Of a stretch of DNA of 11,662 nucleotides, positions 1 to 8,536 are shown in pieces. The number at the start of each line of letters is the position of its first letter. Positions within the stretch are counted from its first letter, which is position 1. Below the pieces are notes generated by a model. The model ran no database searches and had not been told where the DNA came from. It saw only the letters and a program-made list of their open reading frames with translations. This stretch comes from Cochliopodium minus (Eukaryota; Discosea; Himatismenida; Cochliopodiidae): positions 1 through 11,662 of the forward strand of contig JAMYWO010000017.1 in assembly GCA_024220525.1 (NCBI GenBank). Direction: 5' to 3'. Position numbers and translations under genes: made by a program.

Positions 1-34
1 TTTATTTTTATTTTTATTTTTATTTTTATTTTTA

Positions 35-65
<31 letters not shown>

Positions 66-96
66 TTTATTTTTATATTTATATTTTTATTTTTGA
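1..96. repeat. (TTTTTA)n low-complexity tract
   Basis: A nearly perfect tandem array of the hexamer TTTTTA runs for about 60 bases and then becomes irregular. It ends just before an AG at 99-100 and the first recognisable coding exon, so it probably forms the pyrimidine-rich 3' part of an intron of the Stealth-type gene whose start lies outside the window. Confidence 0.85.
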
Positions 97-100
97 AAAG

Positions 101-708
101 AATCTGTTACTTCTATTGATTATTATGCAAGATCACTTACTCATGTTAATAGATTATACAATAAACACTTTGGGAAAGAGAAAAGATTCTCTATCGCTCA
201 TGTTCCCATTCTCGTCAAAAAAGGTCTCATTAGACAAATACAAAACACATTTCAAGAAGAAATAGAAAGAACTTCTTTCAGAAAATTTCGCAATCCAGAC
301 GACATGCAATATTCTTTCACGTAAATAAAAAAAATTTAAAAGGTTTAAAATTAAAAAAAATTTTTTTTTAGATATCTTTATTATTTGATGAGTCTCAAAA
401 GTAATAAACAAAAAGTCTACCAATATAAAATTGGAAACACAACTAACGACTTGTTTTTCAAGAGCGTTTCCAACGAAGATCTTTTCCTCGAGAAAGAGCT
501 CAAAGAAAACTTGAAAAGCAAAAAAAAATTCATTTGTATTAATGATGATCTTGATTATGATGACCCTGCTACTAGTGAGATCCAAAACACTCTTGTCAAC
601 TTTTACAATTCTTTGTATCCTGAGAAATCTTCTTTTGAGTTGGAAACTGGGAAAGAAAACACTTTTTTGTATATTGATCTGTATTGGAATTCATCAAAAA
701 AAGATTAA
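101..708 (+). CDS. Stealth/GNPTAB-like sugar-phosphate transferase, C-terminal part (5' partial)
   Basis: This is the end of a gene that begins before the window. Exons are 101-320 and 372-708, with a 51-base GT..AG intron and stop TAA at 706-708. The peptide matches the Stealth CR3 and CR4 regions of the GlcNAc-1-phosphotransferase alpha/beta subunit: ARSLTHVNRLYNKHFG, then AHVP, then RTSFRKFRNPDDMQYSFT, then YLYYLM across the splice, and finally KFICINDDLDYDD and LYPEKSSFE. In animals this enzyme transfers GlcNAc-1-phosphate to mannose on lysosomal enzymes in the Golgi; amoebae make related phosphoglycans. Compared with the human protein, the stretch between CR3 and CR4 is short, lacks the EF-hand insert, and the protein ends soon after CR4 without a C-terminal membrane helix. 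Family membership is near certain. The exact substrate is not known, because Stealth proteins also make capsule-like phosphoglycans. Confidence 0.9.
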
Positions 709-796
709 AAAGAAATTTTTATTTATTTATAAAAAATTTATTTTCGAAAATAATTCAATTTTAAATAAAAAAATATAAAAAAAAAAATCAGACACA

Positions 797-3229
797 ATGA
801 GTATTACTCTATCAAAAATTAAATTGATAGAGGAATCTCTAAAGAAATTGCAATCTTATCAAGGTAAATTTTCCTCTTTTTTCTTGCTATTATCTTGTAT
901 CCATTTCTAATTTTTAGATAAATATTATGAGTTCTTGGTAAAAGATATTCTTTCCATTAAGGGGATGGAGACCATATTCATTAGTGATAAAAAAGATTTG
1001 GAGATCAAAATGAAGGAATTTTTTGATACGGTATTGATGAACCTAAATTCCCTCGATGTTATATTCTCTCTGCTTTATAATGAAGGAAAGAAAAGGATCA
1101 AGAGAGGTGCAAATAGAGATACTTTCCATTTGCTGAGTAATTTTGTAATGATCAATCTGGAGAAGATATTAGGTTTAATAAGCTTTGATAGTGAAACAAA
1201 GGTGAATAATAAAAAAATTTATATTTGAAATATGAAAGATATGATTCGTTAAAATTGATTTGTTTGAAATAAATATCTTTTCATTATAATAATAGGAAGC
1301 ATGGAGAATATTATTGGATACAATCATAGATACTATGCTCCTATCCATCCAAAGAATAGATGAGATTGAGAATATGAGTGATAATCAGCTACAGACCGAG
1401 GAGGAAGAGGAGAAATGCATAGATTATGAAGAATTGAGAGAAGAAGTGGAAATGATGAAACAAAGATTATTCCAGGTAACAGAATTCTTGATAGTTTTAA
1501 ATATCATCTCGAGCAAAAACTTACAAAACTTATTTGGAGTGATATCCAACATAATTATTTATCATTAACTATAAAACCATCAATAAAAAATTTTCTTTTT
1601 AATAGAAAGGATTACAATCTCTCATTAAATCTAAAAGAAATTTTCTCGTCAAACATAAAGTAAAATCCTTTTCTTTTTATTTTTATCTTTATTTGATTTT
1701 CTTTTCCTCTAAAATATATTTAGAAAGTTATCGTAGGATCGGAAATGGTGAAGTTTCTCATTGAAAAACAAGAAGCAAAAGATGAAACAGAGGCTATAGA
1801 ACTTGGGAACAAGCTGATTGACTTTGATTACATGCACCAAATTAACGATGAACACACCTTCAAAAACGAGAAATTTCTGTACAGATTTCGAGACGATGAA
1901 GAAGGGAATAAAGAGGACAGAGATATGTCTGTTGCTAAAATCAGGCAAAATTGTGAAGTAGGAAAAGAGGGTTATGCTTTGGTAAAAGGGTTTCAATTTT
2001 GGACACAACGTTATTTGGTCTTGAGAAACGGTAAATTTTTTTTTTAAAATTTTTTTTTATTTTTCTATTTATTTATTATTTATTTCTTAATTTTTTCTTT
2101 CTATTTTATTTTTTTTAAAAAAGACGTTGGAAAACTCTTTCTTTATGATAACAACACTTCTATGAAACCAAGGAAAGTAATGTATATAGATTCAAAGTTT
2201 TCTTGCAATGTCAAAGAAGTTTCAGGTAAAGAATAAAAATACAAGAATAAAAATAATGAAAATTTGATTAAAAAATCGTTTTATAGATTGTAAGAAGGGA
2301 TATTATTGCTTCAATATTGCTGCTGTACATGGAGCATTAACTATCGCAACAAAAAAGTCGGTAGACCAAGAGCAATGGATAGAATCATTAATTGCTTGTG
2401 GAGCCACACTAGAAAGTGCTTCTGTACAAAGCTCTGCGAACACTCTGTGGGAGTTGTCTGCTTTGGATATAGATGGAAACGAGCATCTTATGAGCCAACA
2501 TAAAGGGAAAGTTGTTTTGATTGTCAATGTTGCTACGAATTGAGGTTTAACGAAAACCAATTATACACAACTTCAAGAGCTTTACTCAAGATATAAGTAA
2601 CAACAAATTTTTAAATTTTTTTTTTTTTATTGATTTTTTTTTTTTTTTTTTTTGTTGAATCTTCAGAGACTCTGGATTTGTAAAATAATAAATTATTTTA
2701 AATTTAACTTTTAATAATCAATTTTATTTTTAGGAAATGTAAAAATAAAAAAAATTTCATAGCTTTATTTATTTTGTTACTAAAAACTCAAAAATAAATA
2801 CAGAATTGGTTTTCCTTGTAATCAAGTAATATATTTTTTATCATCCTCTTTTTTTTTTTTATTATTTTTAACTTTTTTAAAAAAGTTTGGTGGACAAGAA
2901 CCTGGTGAAAATCAAGAAATAAAAGAAAGAATATTCAATAAATACAACATCGCTTTCCCTTTGATGGGAAAAATAAAGGTCAACGGTAAAGAGACTCACC
3001 CTGTCTACGAGTTTCTTAGATCTAAAATATCCACTGTCTTGGGATCTTCAATAAAATGGAACTTTACCAAATTTTTAGTTAACCGTGACGGTAAAAAAAA
3101 AAATAGGTAAAAATTCTATATTAAGCAACTCTTTTAGGTTTGCCTGTATATAGAGGAAGTCCTACTACCCATCCTTTTAAAATTGAGTCCAATATTCGAG
3201 AATTGTTAAAGGAAAAGACAAAGAATTAA
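797..3229 (+). CDS. Globin-like / DEP / PH / selenocysteine glutathione peroxidase fusion protein
   Basis: Twelve exons: 797-863, 918-1201, 1296-1475, 1606-1659, 1724-2030, 2124-2225, 2287-2596, 2667-2679, 2734-2738, 2804-2825, 2886-3090, 3138-3229. All introns are GT..AG and the phases agree, giving 546 residues. Residues 1-140 look like a globin fold. An acidic linker (about 150-160) follows, then a DEP domain (about 178-252, with VIVGSEMVKFLIEKQ and a final YRF) and a PH domain (about 277-370, with GYALVKGFQFWTQRYLVL and the closing helix DQEQWIESL). The C-terminal glutathione peroxidase (about 388-546) has its tetrad Sec417 (TGA), Gln452 in FGGQEPG, Trp506 and Asn507 in KWNF. The Sec-to-Gln distance of 35 equals that of mammalian GPX4, and the oligomerisation loop is missing as in monomeric GPX4-type enzymes. 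Expected chemistry is thiol-dependent reduction of hydroperoxides; DEP and PH suggest membrane or G-protein signalling context. Only the globin-to-DEP join rests on splicing alone; DEP-PH and PH-peroxidase are joined inside exons 5 and 7. Confidence 0.85.
2541..2543 (+). other. In-frame TGA, predicted selenocysteine codon (Sec417)
   Basis: The TGA stands in the exon reading V-N-V-A-T-N-[TGA]-G-L-T-K-T-N-Y, the exact position of the catalytic Sec or Cys in glutathione peroxidases. The frame stays open and conserved on both sides within one exon (2287-2596), and no GT/AG pair could splice the codon out and keep the motif. TGA ends the Sel1 gene at 8427-8429, so UGA is not simply reassigned in this genome. 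Confidence 0.88.
2667..2679 (+). other. 13-nt micro-exon (exon 8) of the peroxidase fusion gene
   Basis: Thirteen bases between CAG and GTAAAA complete the Lys of exon 7 and encode D-S-G-F, matching the family stretch YKDxGFEI. Together with the next two exons it forms a run of 13, 5 and 22 nt exons across one short conserved motif. Confidence 0.75.
2734..2738 (+). other. 5-nt micro-exon (exon 9) of the peroxidase fusion gene
   Basis: The five bases GAAAT lie between TTTTTAG and GTAAAAATA. Including them gives D-S-G-F-E-I-I-G-F-P-C-N-Q-F-G-G-Q, the family consensus, and the correct 35-residue spacing from Sec to Gln. Skipping them puts the next exon out of frame. No other AG/GT combination that I could find in 2680-2803 restores the motif. 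Confidence 0.75.
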
Positions 3230-3314
3230 TTTTTCAAGAATTGAATTGGAGAAACAGTTCTGCTGGACAGTATATATTTCTTTTTTTTTTTTTTAAGAAA
3301 TTTTTCTTTTAATT

Positions 3315-3401
3315 TGGATGAGAAAATATGATTTCACTATCTCAAAACATATATTTCATCTCTTTGTTTTATATGTGGATTGTGATTGACAAGATCATCC
3401 A
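3315..3401 (+). promoter_or_regulatory. Candidate SECIS element in the 3' UTR
   Basis: About 85 bases after the stop, a SECIS-like fold can be drawn by hand. The base helix is TGGATGA (3315-3321) with TCATCCA (3395-3401), 7 pairs. After an internal loop come the quartet ATGA (3328-3331) opposite TGAT (3383-3386), an upper helix TTCAC-TAT (3333-3340) with ATA-GTGGA (3371-3379, one bulge), and an apical loop with AAAA at 3344-3347, 12 bases after the quartet. The order and spacing fit a SECIS, but the quartet-side linker is uneven (1 versus 3 bases) and the loop is long. A competing hairpin uses 3317-3330 and 3348-3360. No folding program was run. Confidence 0.42.
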
Positions 3402-3767
3402 CTTTTAAAAGGAAAATTCAATGAAAAAAAGAAAGGATAATCCACCCAATTAATTAAAATTTTATTTATTTTGAAAGGATTATTTATTAATATTTTATTT
3501 TGAAAATTAAAAAAAGTTTTTTCGGACTTTATTTGTCCTTTTTATATTAATTTGGAGCAAAATATTCGGAAATCATATGGAAAAATCTGTTTAAAAAAAA
3601 AAGTATTGTCAGAGATGGATTGAATGTGGATTTTAGGTGAAATGATCTCAACAATAAAAGTGGTAATGAAAAGATAAAGAATAAAATAAAAAAAAAAAAT
3701 CAAATTTAACGATTAATCAAAAAACAAAAACAAAACTTAAAAACTCATCTAAAAACTTAAAACAAAT
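3402..3767. other. Intergenic region before the amine oxidase gene
   Basis: AT-rich sequence with no convincing reading frame. It should hold the end of the peroxidase transcript and the promoter and A-rich 5' leader of the next gene. The only structure seen is a tiny hairpin GGAC..GTCC (3524-3538), too weak to name. Confidence 0.6.
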
Positions 3768-6212
3768 ATGGAGAACAATAATATAATGTATGATGTAATT
3801 GTGCTCGGCGGAGGAGTATCAGGTTAAAAAAAAACTAAAAATTTTTTAATATTTAATTAATGTTATCTCAATTTTATAAAATTGAAAATTATAGGACTCA
3901 GCTCGGCATACAAATTGCTTGAAACAAATCCCAAATTATCAATCCTTGTTTTGGAAGCAAGAGATGTAATTAAATAAATTTTTTTCTTAACGTTTTTATT
4001 TCAATATTAACCTAAAATTCTTTAATTATTTTTCATGATTTCCATTACATAGAGAGTTGGAGGTAAAGATTAAATAATAAATTATATTTATTTTTATTTC
4101 ACCTAAATATTAATATTTTATTTATTTTTTAGGAAGAACTTATTCTATTAAGAAAGGAGATCGCACAATAGAGCTTGGAGGACAATGGTTTGGTAAAATA
4201 AATCATAAAATAATTTTTATTTTTCACATTTCTCAATATTTCCTTCTTCTCTTTTTAATAAAAGGTCCTCATCACAAAAATGCATTGGAATTGATGAAAA
4301 AATTGGATATAGAACTGATGGAACAATTTGACAAAGGAATCCATCTTTTCCAAGGATTGGATGGAAAGATTGAGCAATATGTGGATGATAATAACACAAG
4401 CGGATTTGATCCATATAAGCCATTGCAAAATCTGATCAATAAATTGGAAACGATGGCATATAATCTCAGCAAAGATGGGTATTACATCAAAATAAATATA
4501 AAACATATAAAATTTTCAATTTGGGAAATTTCCTCACATTTTCGTTTAAAATCTAAAAAATTTTTTTTCAAATCTCTCAACAATAAAGGCTCAAAAAAGG
4601 TAAATGGGACAAAGAAGAGATAGAAATGGATCAGATCTCTCTCGCTACATGGTTGCAAGAAAACACTTTTAGAAACGAATCAGACAGAACAGGAACAGAG
4701 ATCCTTTGTAAGGTGTTCAACTCTGCTACAGGCGCTGAGCCAGAAGAGTACTCCTTACTGTTTTTCCTTTCAATGTTGAGAAGTTGTGTCGGTTACAAAG
4801 AAATAATGGACATCAAAGACTCTGCTCAACATTGGAAAACAGTAAATGGTAAACCAAAAAAAAAATACATTTTTCAAAAAATTTTAATTCTATTTAATAT
4901 TTTTATCATTTTTTTAAAAACTCATTTAAATTTTTTTTTTTTTAAAGGTTCTCAACAAATTTCTATTAAATTAGAAAAGATAATAAATTCTTACCCTAAT
5001 TGTAGAGTGTTGAAGAATGCTCCAGTCACTTCTGTCAACAAAATCAAGTCTTATTATGTCGTAGAGACCAACAACAGACAATCATTTAAAACAAAATACT
5101 GTCAACACATTTTTTTACATTTCTAAAAAAAATTATTAATTTTATTTTATTTTCATTTTTTATTTAATACATTTTATTATTTTTTTTCTCAAATTTTTAA
5201 ATAGGCATCTGTGCTGTTCCTCTACATTTACAAACTAAAATCACTTTTAATCCTCCTCTTCCTTTTCATAGAAATCAACTGTCCATGAGATCTCCTGTTA
5301 GTTACAAGTGGGGGAGAATTAAATAAAATCCCTTATTTTTTTATTTTTACTTTTTATTTTACCATACAAATTAAACTAACTCCAAAAAAAAAAATATGCA
5401 TGCTTAGATGGGAAGTATTGTTAAAATAACCTTGCTTTACGATTCTGCATTTTGGAAAGAAAAAGGGTAAAAAAAAAAAAATAAATTTTTTTTAATTAAA
5501 TTTTTTTATTTCTTTATTATTTTAATTTTAATTTTATAAAAATAGTTTTTCTGGTGTTGCTCTTTCTTTGTCCTCTCCTTCTAGTTATATCATTGATGCA
5601 AGTGGAAAAGATGGAAAAAATCCTGCTCTTCTTTGTAAAACCAAAAAATATATATTATTTAATTTACTTTTATTTACTTTAATTTGTTTTATTAATATTA
5701 ATTTCTATTTATTATTCTCATCATTTTCTTTTTCTTCATTTATTTTATTTTATTTTATTTTATTTTATTTATTTATTTTTTTTATTTTCTTTGTTCTTGA
5801 AGGTTTCGTCAATGGTAAGTATGCGCGTGAATACAGCTTGTTGGGAGAAGAAGAGAAAAAGCATGTGGTTATCAAACAACTTGTTTCTATCTTTGGAGAA
5901 GAGGCAAGGAATTATACAGACTTTATCGAACAAAACTGGCTCAAGGAGGTCTACAGCTCTGGTTGCTACTTCAACGTTCCTAGTGTTGGTGTAATGAGTA
6001 ATTTTGGATATATTCTTAGACAAAATTATGAGAACATTCACTTTGCTGGGTCAGAAACAGGTAAAATAATATTTATTTAATTTTAATTAATTTTTAATTA
6101 TCATGAATTTATAGCTGAAAATTGGTTTGGATACATTGAGGGTGCTATTGAAGCTGGTTATCGTGTTGCTGAAGAGATCCGTAAAAAGATCTTGCATTCA
6201 CCTAAACTCTAA
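3768..6212 (+). CDS. Flavin-containing monoamine-oxidase-like enzyme
   Basis: Twelve exons: 3768-3822, 3895-3965, 4053-4062, 4133-4192, 4265-4478, 4589-4848, 4948-5100, 5205-5296, 5408-5466, 5546-5634, 5803-6060, 6115-6212, giving 472 residues, normal for the family. The N-terminus has the FAD dinucleotide-binding motif (VIVLGGGVSG, G14-x-G16-xx-G19), then LVLEARDRVGGRTYS with the ribose-binding Glu39, and LGGQWFG. Later motifs are SPMGSIVK with the active-site Lys311 (MAO-B Lys296), SSGCY with Cys409, and FAGSETAENWFGYIEG with Tyr447. Cys409 matches the cysteine that binds FAD covalently in MAO-A/B, and Tyr410 and Tyr447 match the aromatic cage. It should oxidise primary or secondary amines to aldehydes, releasing ammonia and hydrogen peroxide. 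There is no C-terminal membrane anchor. Exon 6 start (4589) and the donors GTCAAC (5101) and GTTAGT (5297) are chosen from frame and family fit and are the least sure. Confidence 0.92.
4053..4062 (+). other. 10-nt micro-exon of the amine oxidase gene
   Basis: Ten bases between CATAG and GTAAAG encode R-V-G and the first base of the next Gly, exactly the centre of the conserved LEARDRVGGRT motif. Without it the FAD-binding motif is lost and the frame shifts. Confidence 0.8.
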
Positions 6213-6894
6213 AGAATCAATCTTTTTTTTTTTTTTTTGAGAGGAATTAACAAAAATTCTATCAAAAGAAATTTGTATAAAGAGGAATTAATTCTATAAT
6301 TTTAGTAAATGATTAAAACACTTGTCTATAATCAAAGCATCTCCTTCTAAGAATAGAAATTTCTTTAATTCTTTTTAAAGATTAGATTAATCCTTAATTT
6401 TGTCAAATTAATTTTATATATCCTCCAAAAGAATCAATTCAAAAGCTTTTTATGAAAAAAGAGATTGGTAGTTGAAAAATGTGGAATTTAATTAATGTAG
6501 TTCTAAATTGAAATCCAAATCATTTAATATTTAACAGAATATTTATCAATGTGGATCCTTTTTTCTAATATCCCGCGTTGAAATTTTTTTTTTTTTTTTT
6601 ATATTTGTAACAAAGAGATAAATCTTAAGATAAAAAAGGTTTAAAAGAAGAATATTTTCAAAAAAATTAAGATTGTTTGAAAGATAAATGTTCAATTTTC
6701 TCAAAAATCTTACTTTTATTCAAATTATAAAACATTCTCTTTTGATATTATTTAAAATTTTATTTATTTTCAATATTCTAGGATCTTTAGAAAAAAATAT
6801 AAAAAAATAAAATTGAAAAGAAAAAATATAAATTAAAAATAAATAAAAAAAAAAATCAACTATTAAAACTAATTATAAAGAGTAAATTCGATAA
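6213..6894. other. Intergenic region between the amine oxidase and Sel1 genes
   Basis: About 680 bases of very AT-rich sequence with T tracts near 6222-6238 and 6583-6600. I see no open frame with coding character, no RNA gene and no strong hairpin. The stretch 6780-6894 is A-rich and probably is the promoter-proximal leader of the Sel1 gene. Confidence 0.6.
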
Positions 6895-8429
6895 ATGAAT
6901 AAAGAAAATTTAGATATCAATAACTTTGATTGCAATGATCCAAATGAAGCGGAAAAATCATTGATAATGGGATTCAGAATGTTATATTCGGTGGGGATAA
7001 AAGAAGATAAAGAGAAAGCCAAAGAAATCTTTATGAAATATTCTTCACTAAACAATAAACAGATAATGATCAAGGAATTCAGAGAAATATTGAAGATATG
7101 CTCTGCTATGAAATACTATTATGGATGGGATAAACACAAGAGAAAAGATAACAAGAAATCGATGAGCTATTTCAATCAATATCTCAAGTCAAATAAAGAT
7201 ACATCCTCCAAAAATGAATTGATAGGATACATCTATCACATGATTGCCAAGATCTATCAATATGACAGCAAAAACAAAAATATGAAAAAGGCTGTAGATT
7301 ACTATGAGAGATCCATCAAAACTTCAAATAACACAGTATCCATGATCCACTTGGGAGAATTCTACGAGAAAGCATTTGGTGGATTTAAAGAAGATCTCAA
7401 CAAAGCGATGGAATATTATCAGAAGGCATCTGATGAAGGGAATGCAGAAGGATTGTTTTGTTTATCTATAATCTATAAAGATGGAAAAGGTATATCAAAA
7501 AAAATATATTTCCAAACATTTTTTTATATTTTATCAAATTTAAAATGATTAAAGGATCCATCAAGAAAAATATTCCAAAGGCTATCGAATTGTATGAAAA
7601 AGCATCTGAAAGAGGAAATATCAATGCGATGTTCAATCTCGCCATTGCATACAAGGATGGAAAGGGAGTCAAAAAGAATGTTCCAAGAGCTATTGAACTT
7701 TATGAAAAGGCATGTGAATCGGGAAACAAGAATGCAATGTAAATACCTCCACAATTGAATTAAATTTTTCATCTTATTTCAATTTTATCAATCCTTTTAT
7801 TTAAAGGTACAACTTGGCTATCATCTACAAAAAAGGGAGCAGCGTCAAAAAAAACATTAACAAAGCAATAGAGCTTTATAAAAAATCAGCAGAGCTGGGG
7901 AACACTAATGCTCTTTACAATTTATCCTATTTGTACGAACAAGGTGAAGGTGTGGAGAAAAACATGGCTAAATCCATTGAACTTCTAGAAAGAGCAAGTG
8001 GTTTAGGGGACATCGAGGCAATGTCTAAGCTTGCAAGTAAAAAAAAAAAAAAATTCCTAAAATTTAATCTTCTTTTTCTTTTTAGATATTTTCAAAGATG
8101 GAAAAGTTACACCCGTCAATTTTGATAAGGCTGCTTACTATTTCTTTGAAGCATATAGTGCGAGTGAAATCAAGGATGACAAGTATGATTACAAACAAAA
8201 ATTCAAGAAAATCATTTCCAGACACACCATCAGCTGGAAGAGACAGTACCATTGTTACTTGAAATACAAAAACAAAGAGCTTCTTGACCAACAATTACTT
8301 ACAGTTCTTTTGATTTACAAAACTAGAAAGAGTAGCTCCAATCTTTTGGTCAAAAAATTTAATAGATCTTTTCTTTACTCCTTGCTCAAAGCTCTCAGCA
8401 ACTTTCAACAAGTACCTCTCAAAAAATGA
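6895..8429 (+). CDS. Sel1-like repeat (TPR-related) protein
   Basis: Four exons (6895-7489, 7555-7738, 7807-8036, 8086-8429) encode 450 residues; the stop is TGA. The middle of the protein has at least five, perhaps seven, Sel1-like repeats of 36 to 38 residues, with the pattern NAxxNLAxxYKxGxGVKKNxxKAIELYEKAxExGN; clear examples are NAMFNLAIAYKDGKG and NALYNLSYLYEQGEG. Such repeats form an alpha-solenoid that binds other proteins. The first 130 residues hold weaker, degenerate repeats (KEKAKEIFMKYSSL). The last 100 residues are basic and not repeated (ISWKRQYHCYLKYK onward), of unknown role. No signal peptide, membrane helix, kinase or ubiquitin-ligase domain is visible, so this is not a clear SEL1L orthologue; scaffold is the safest description. 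The gene converges on a minus-strand gene that ends 107 bases downstream. Confidence 0.88.
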
Positions 8430-8536
8430 GTGATTTCTAACCAAATTTTTGCGGATTTTAATTAAACTTTTTTAAAAAACAATTGAATATCAAATTATTT
8501 CTCTTTTATTGAAATCCATGGACAGTTTGTAGCAAT

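Noticed and set aside
154-585. Long minus-strand open frame opposite the Stealth exons
   Set aside because: It crosses the intron of the + gene, is Phe/Leu-rich, and mirrors a + strand sequence with clear Stealth motifs; it is a shadow.
2541-2543. TGA as a true stop that makes the peroxidase a pseudogene
   Set aside because: All downstream exons keep frame, splice sites, tetrad residues and GPX4-like spacing, which is not expected after inactivation.
2303-2560. Minus-strand and +1 frames over exon 7 of the fusion gene
   Set aside because: They overlap the exon encoding PH and peroxidase motifs and show no domain of their own.
3317-3360. Hairpin GATGAGAAAATATG with CATATATTTCATC as the SECIS itself
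   Set aside because: It has no 3' GA partner for the ATGA quartet; it is kept only as a competing fold.
3524-3538. GGAC..GTCC hairpin followed by a T tract, terminator-like
   Set aside because: Four base pairs only, in a eukaryotic context where such terminators are not expected for protein genes.
4217-4506. Three minus-strand frames opposite exon 5 of the amine oxidase
   Set aside because: They are antisense to a well-supported exon and lack any recognisable motif.
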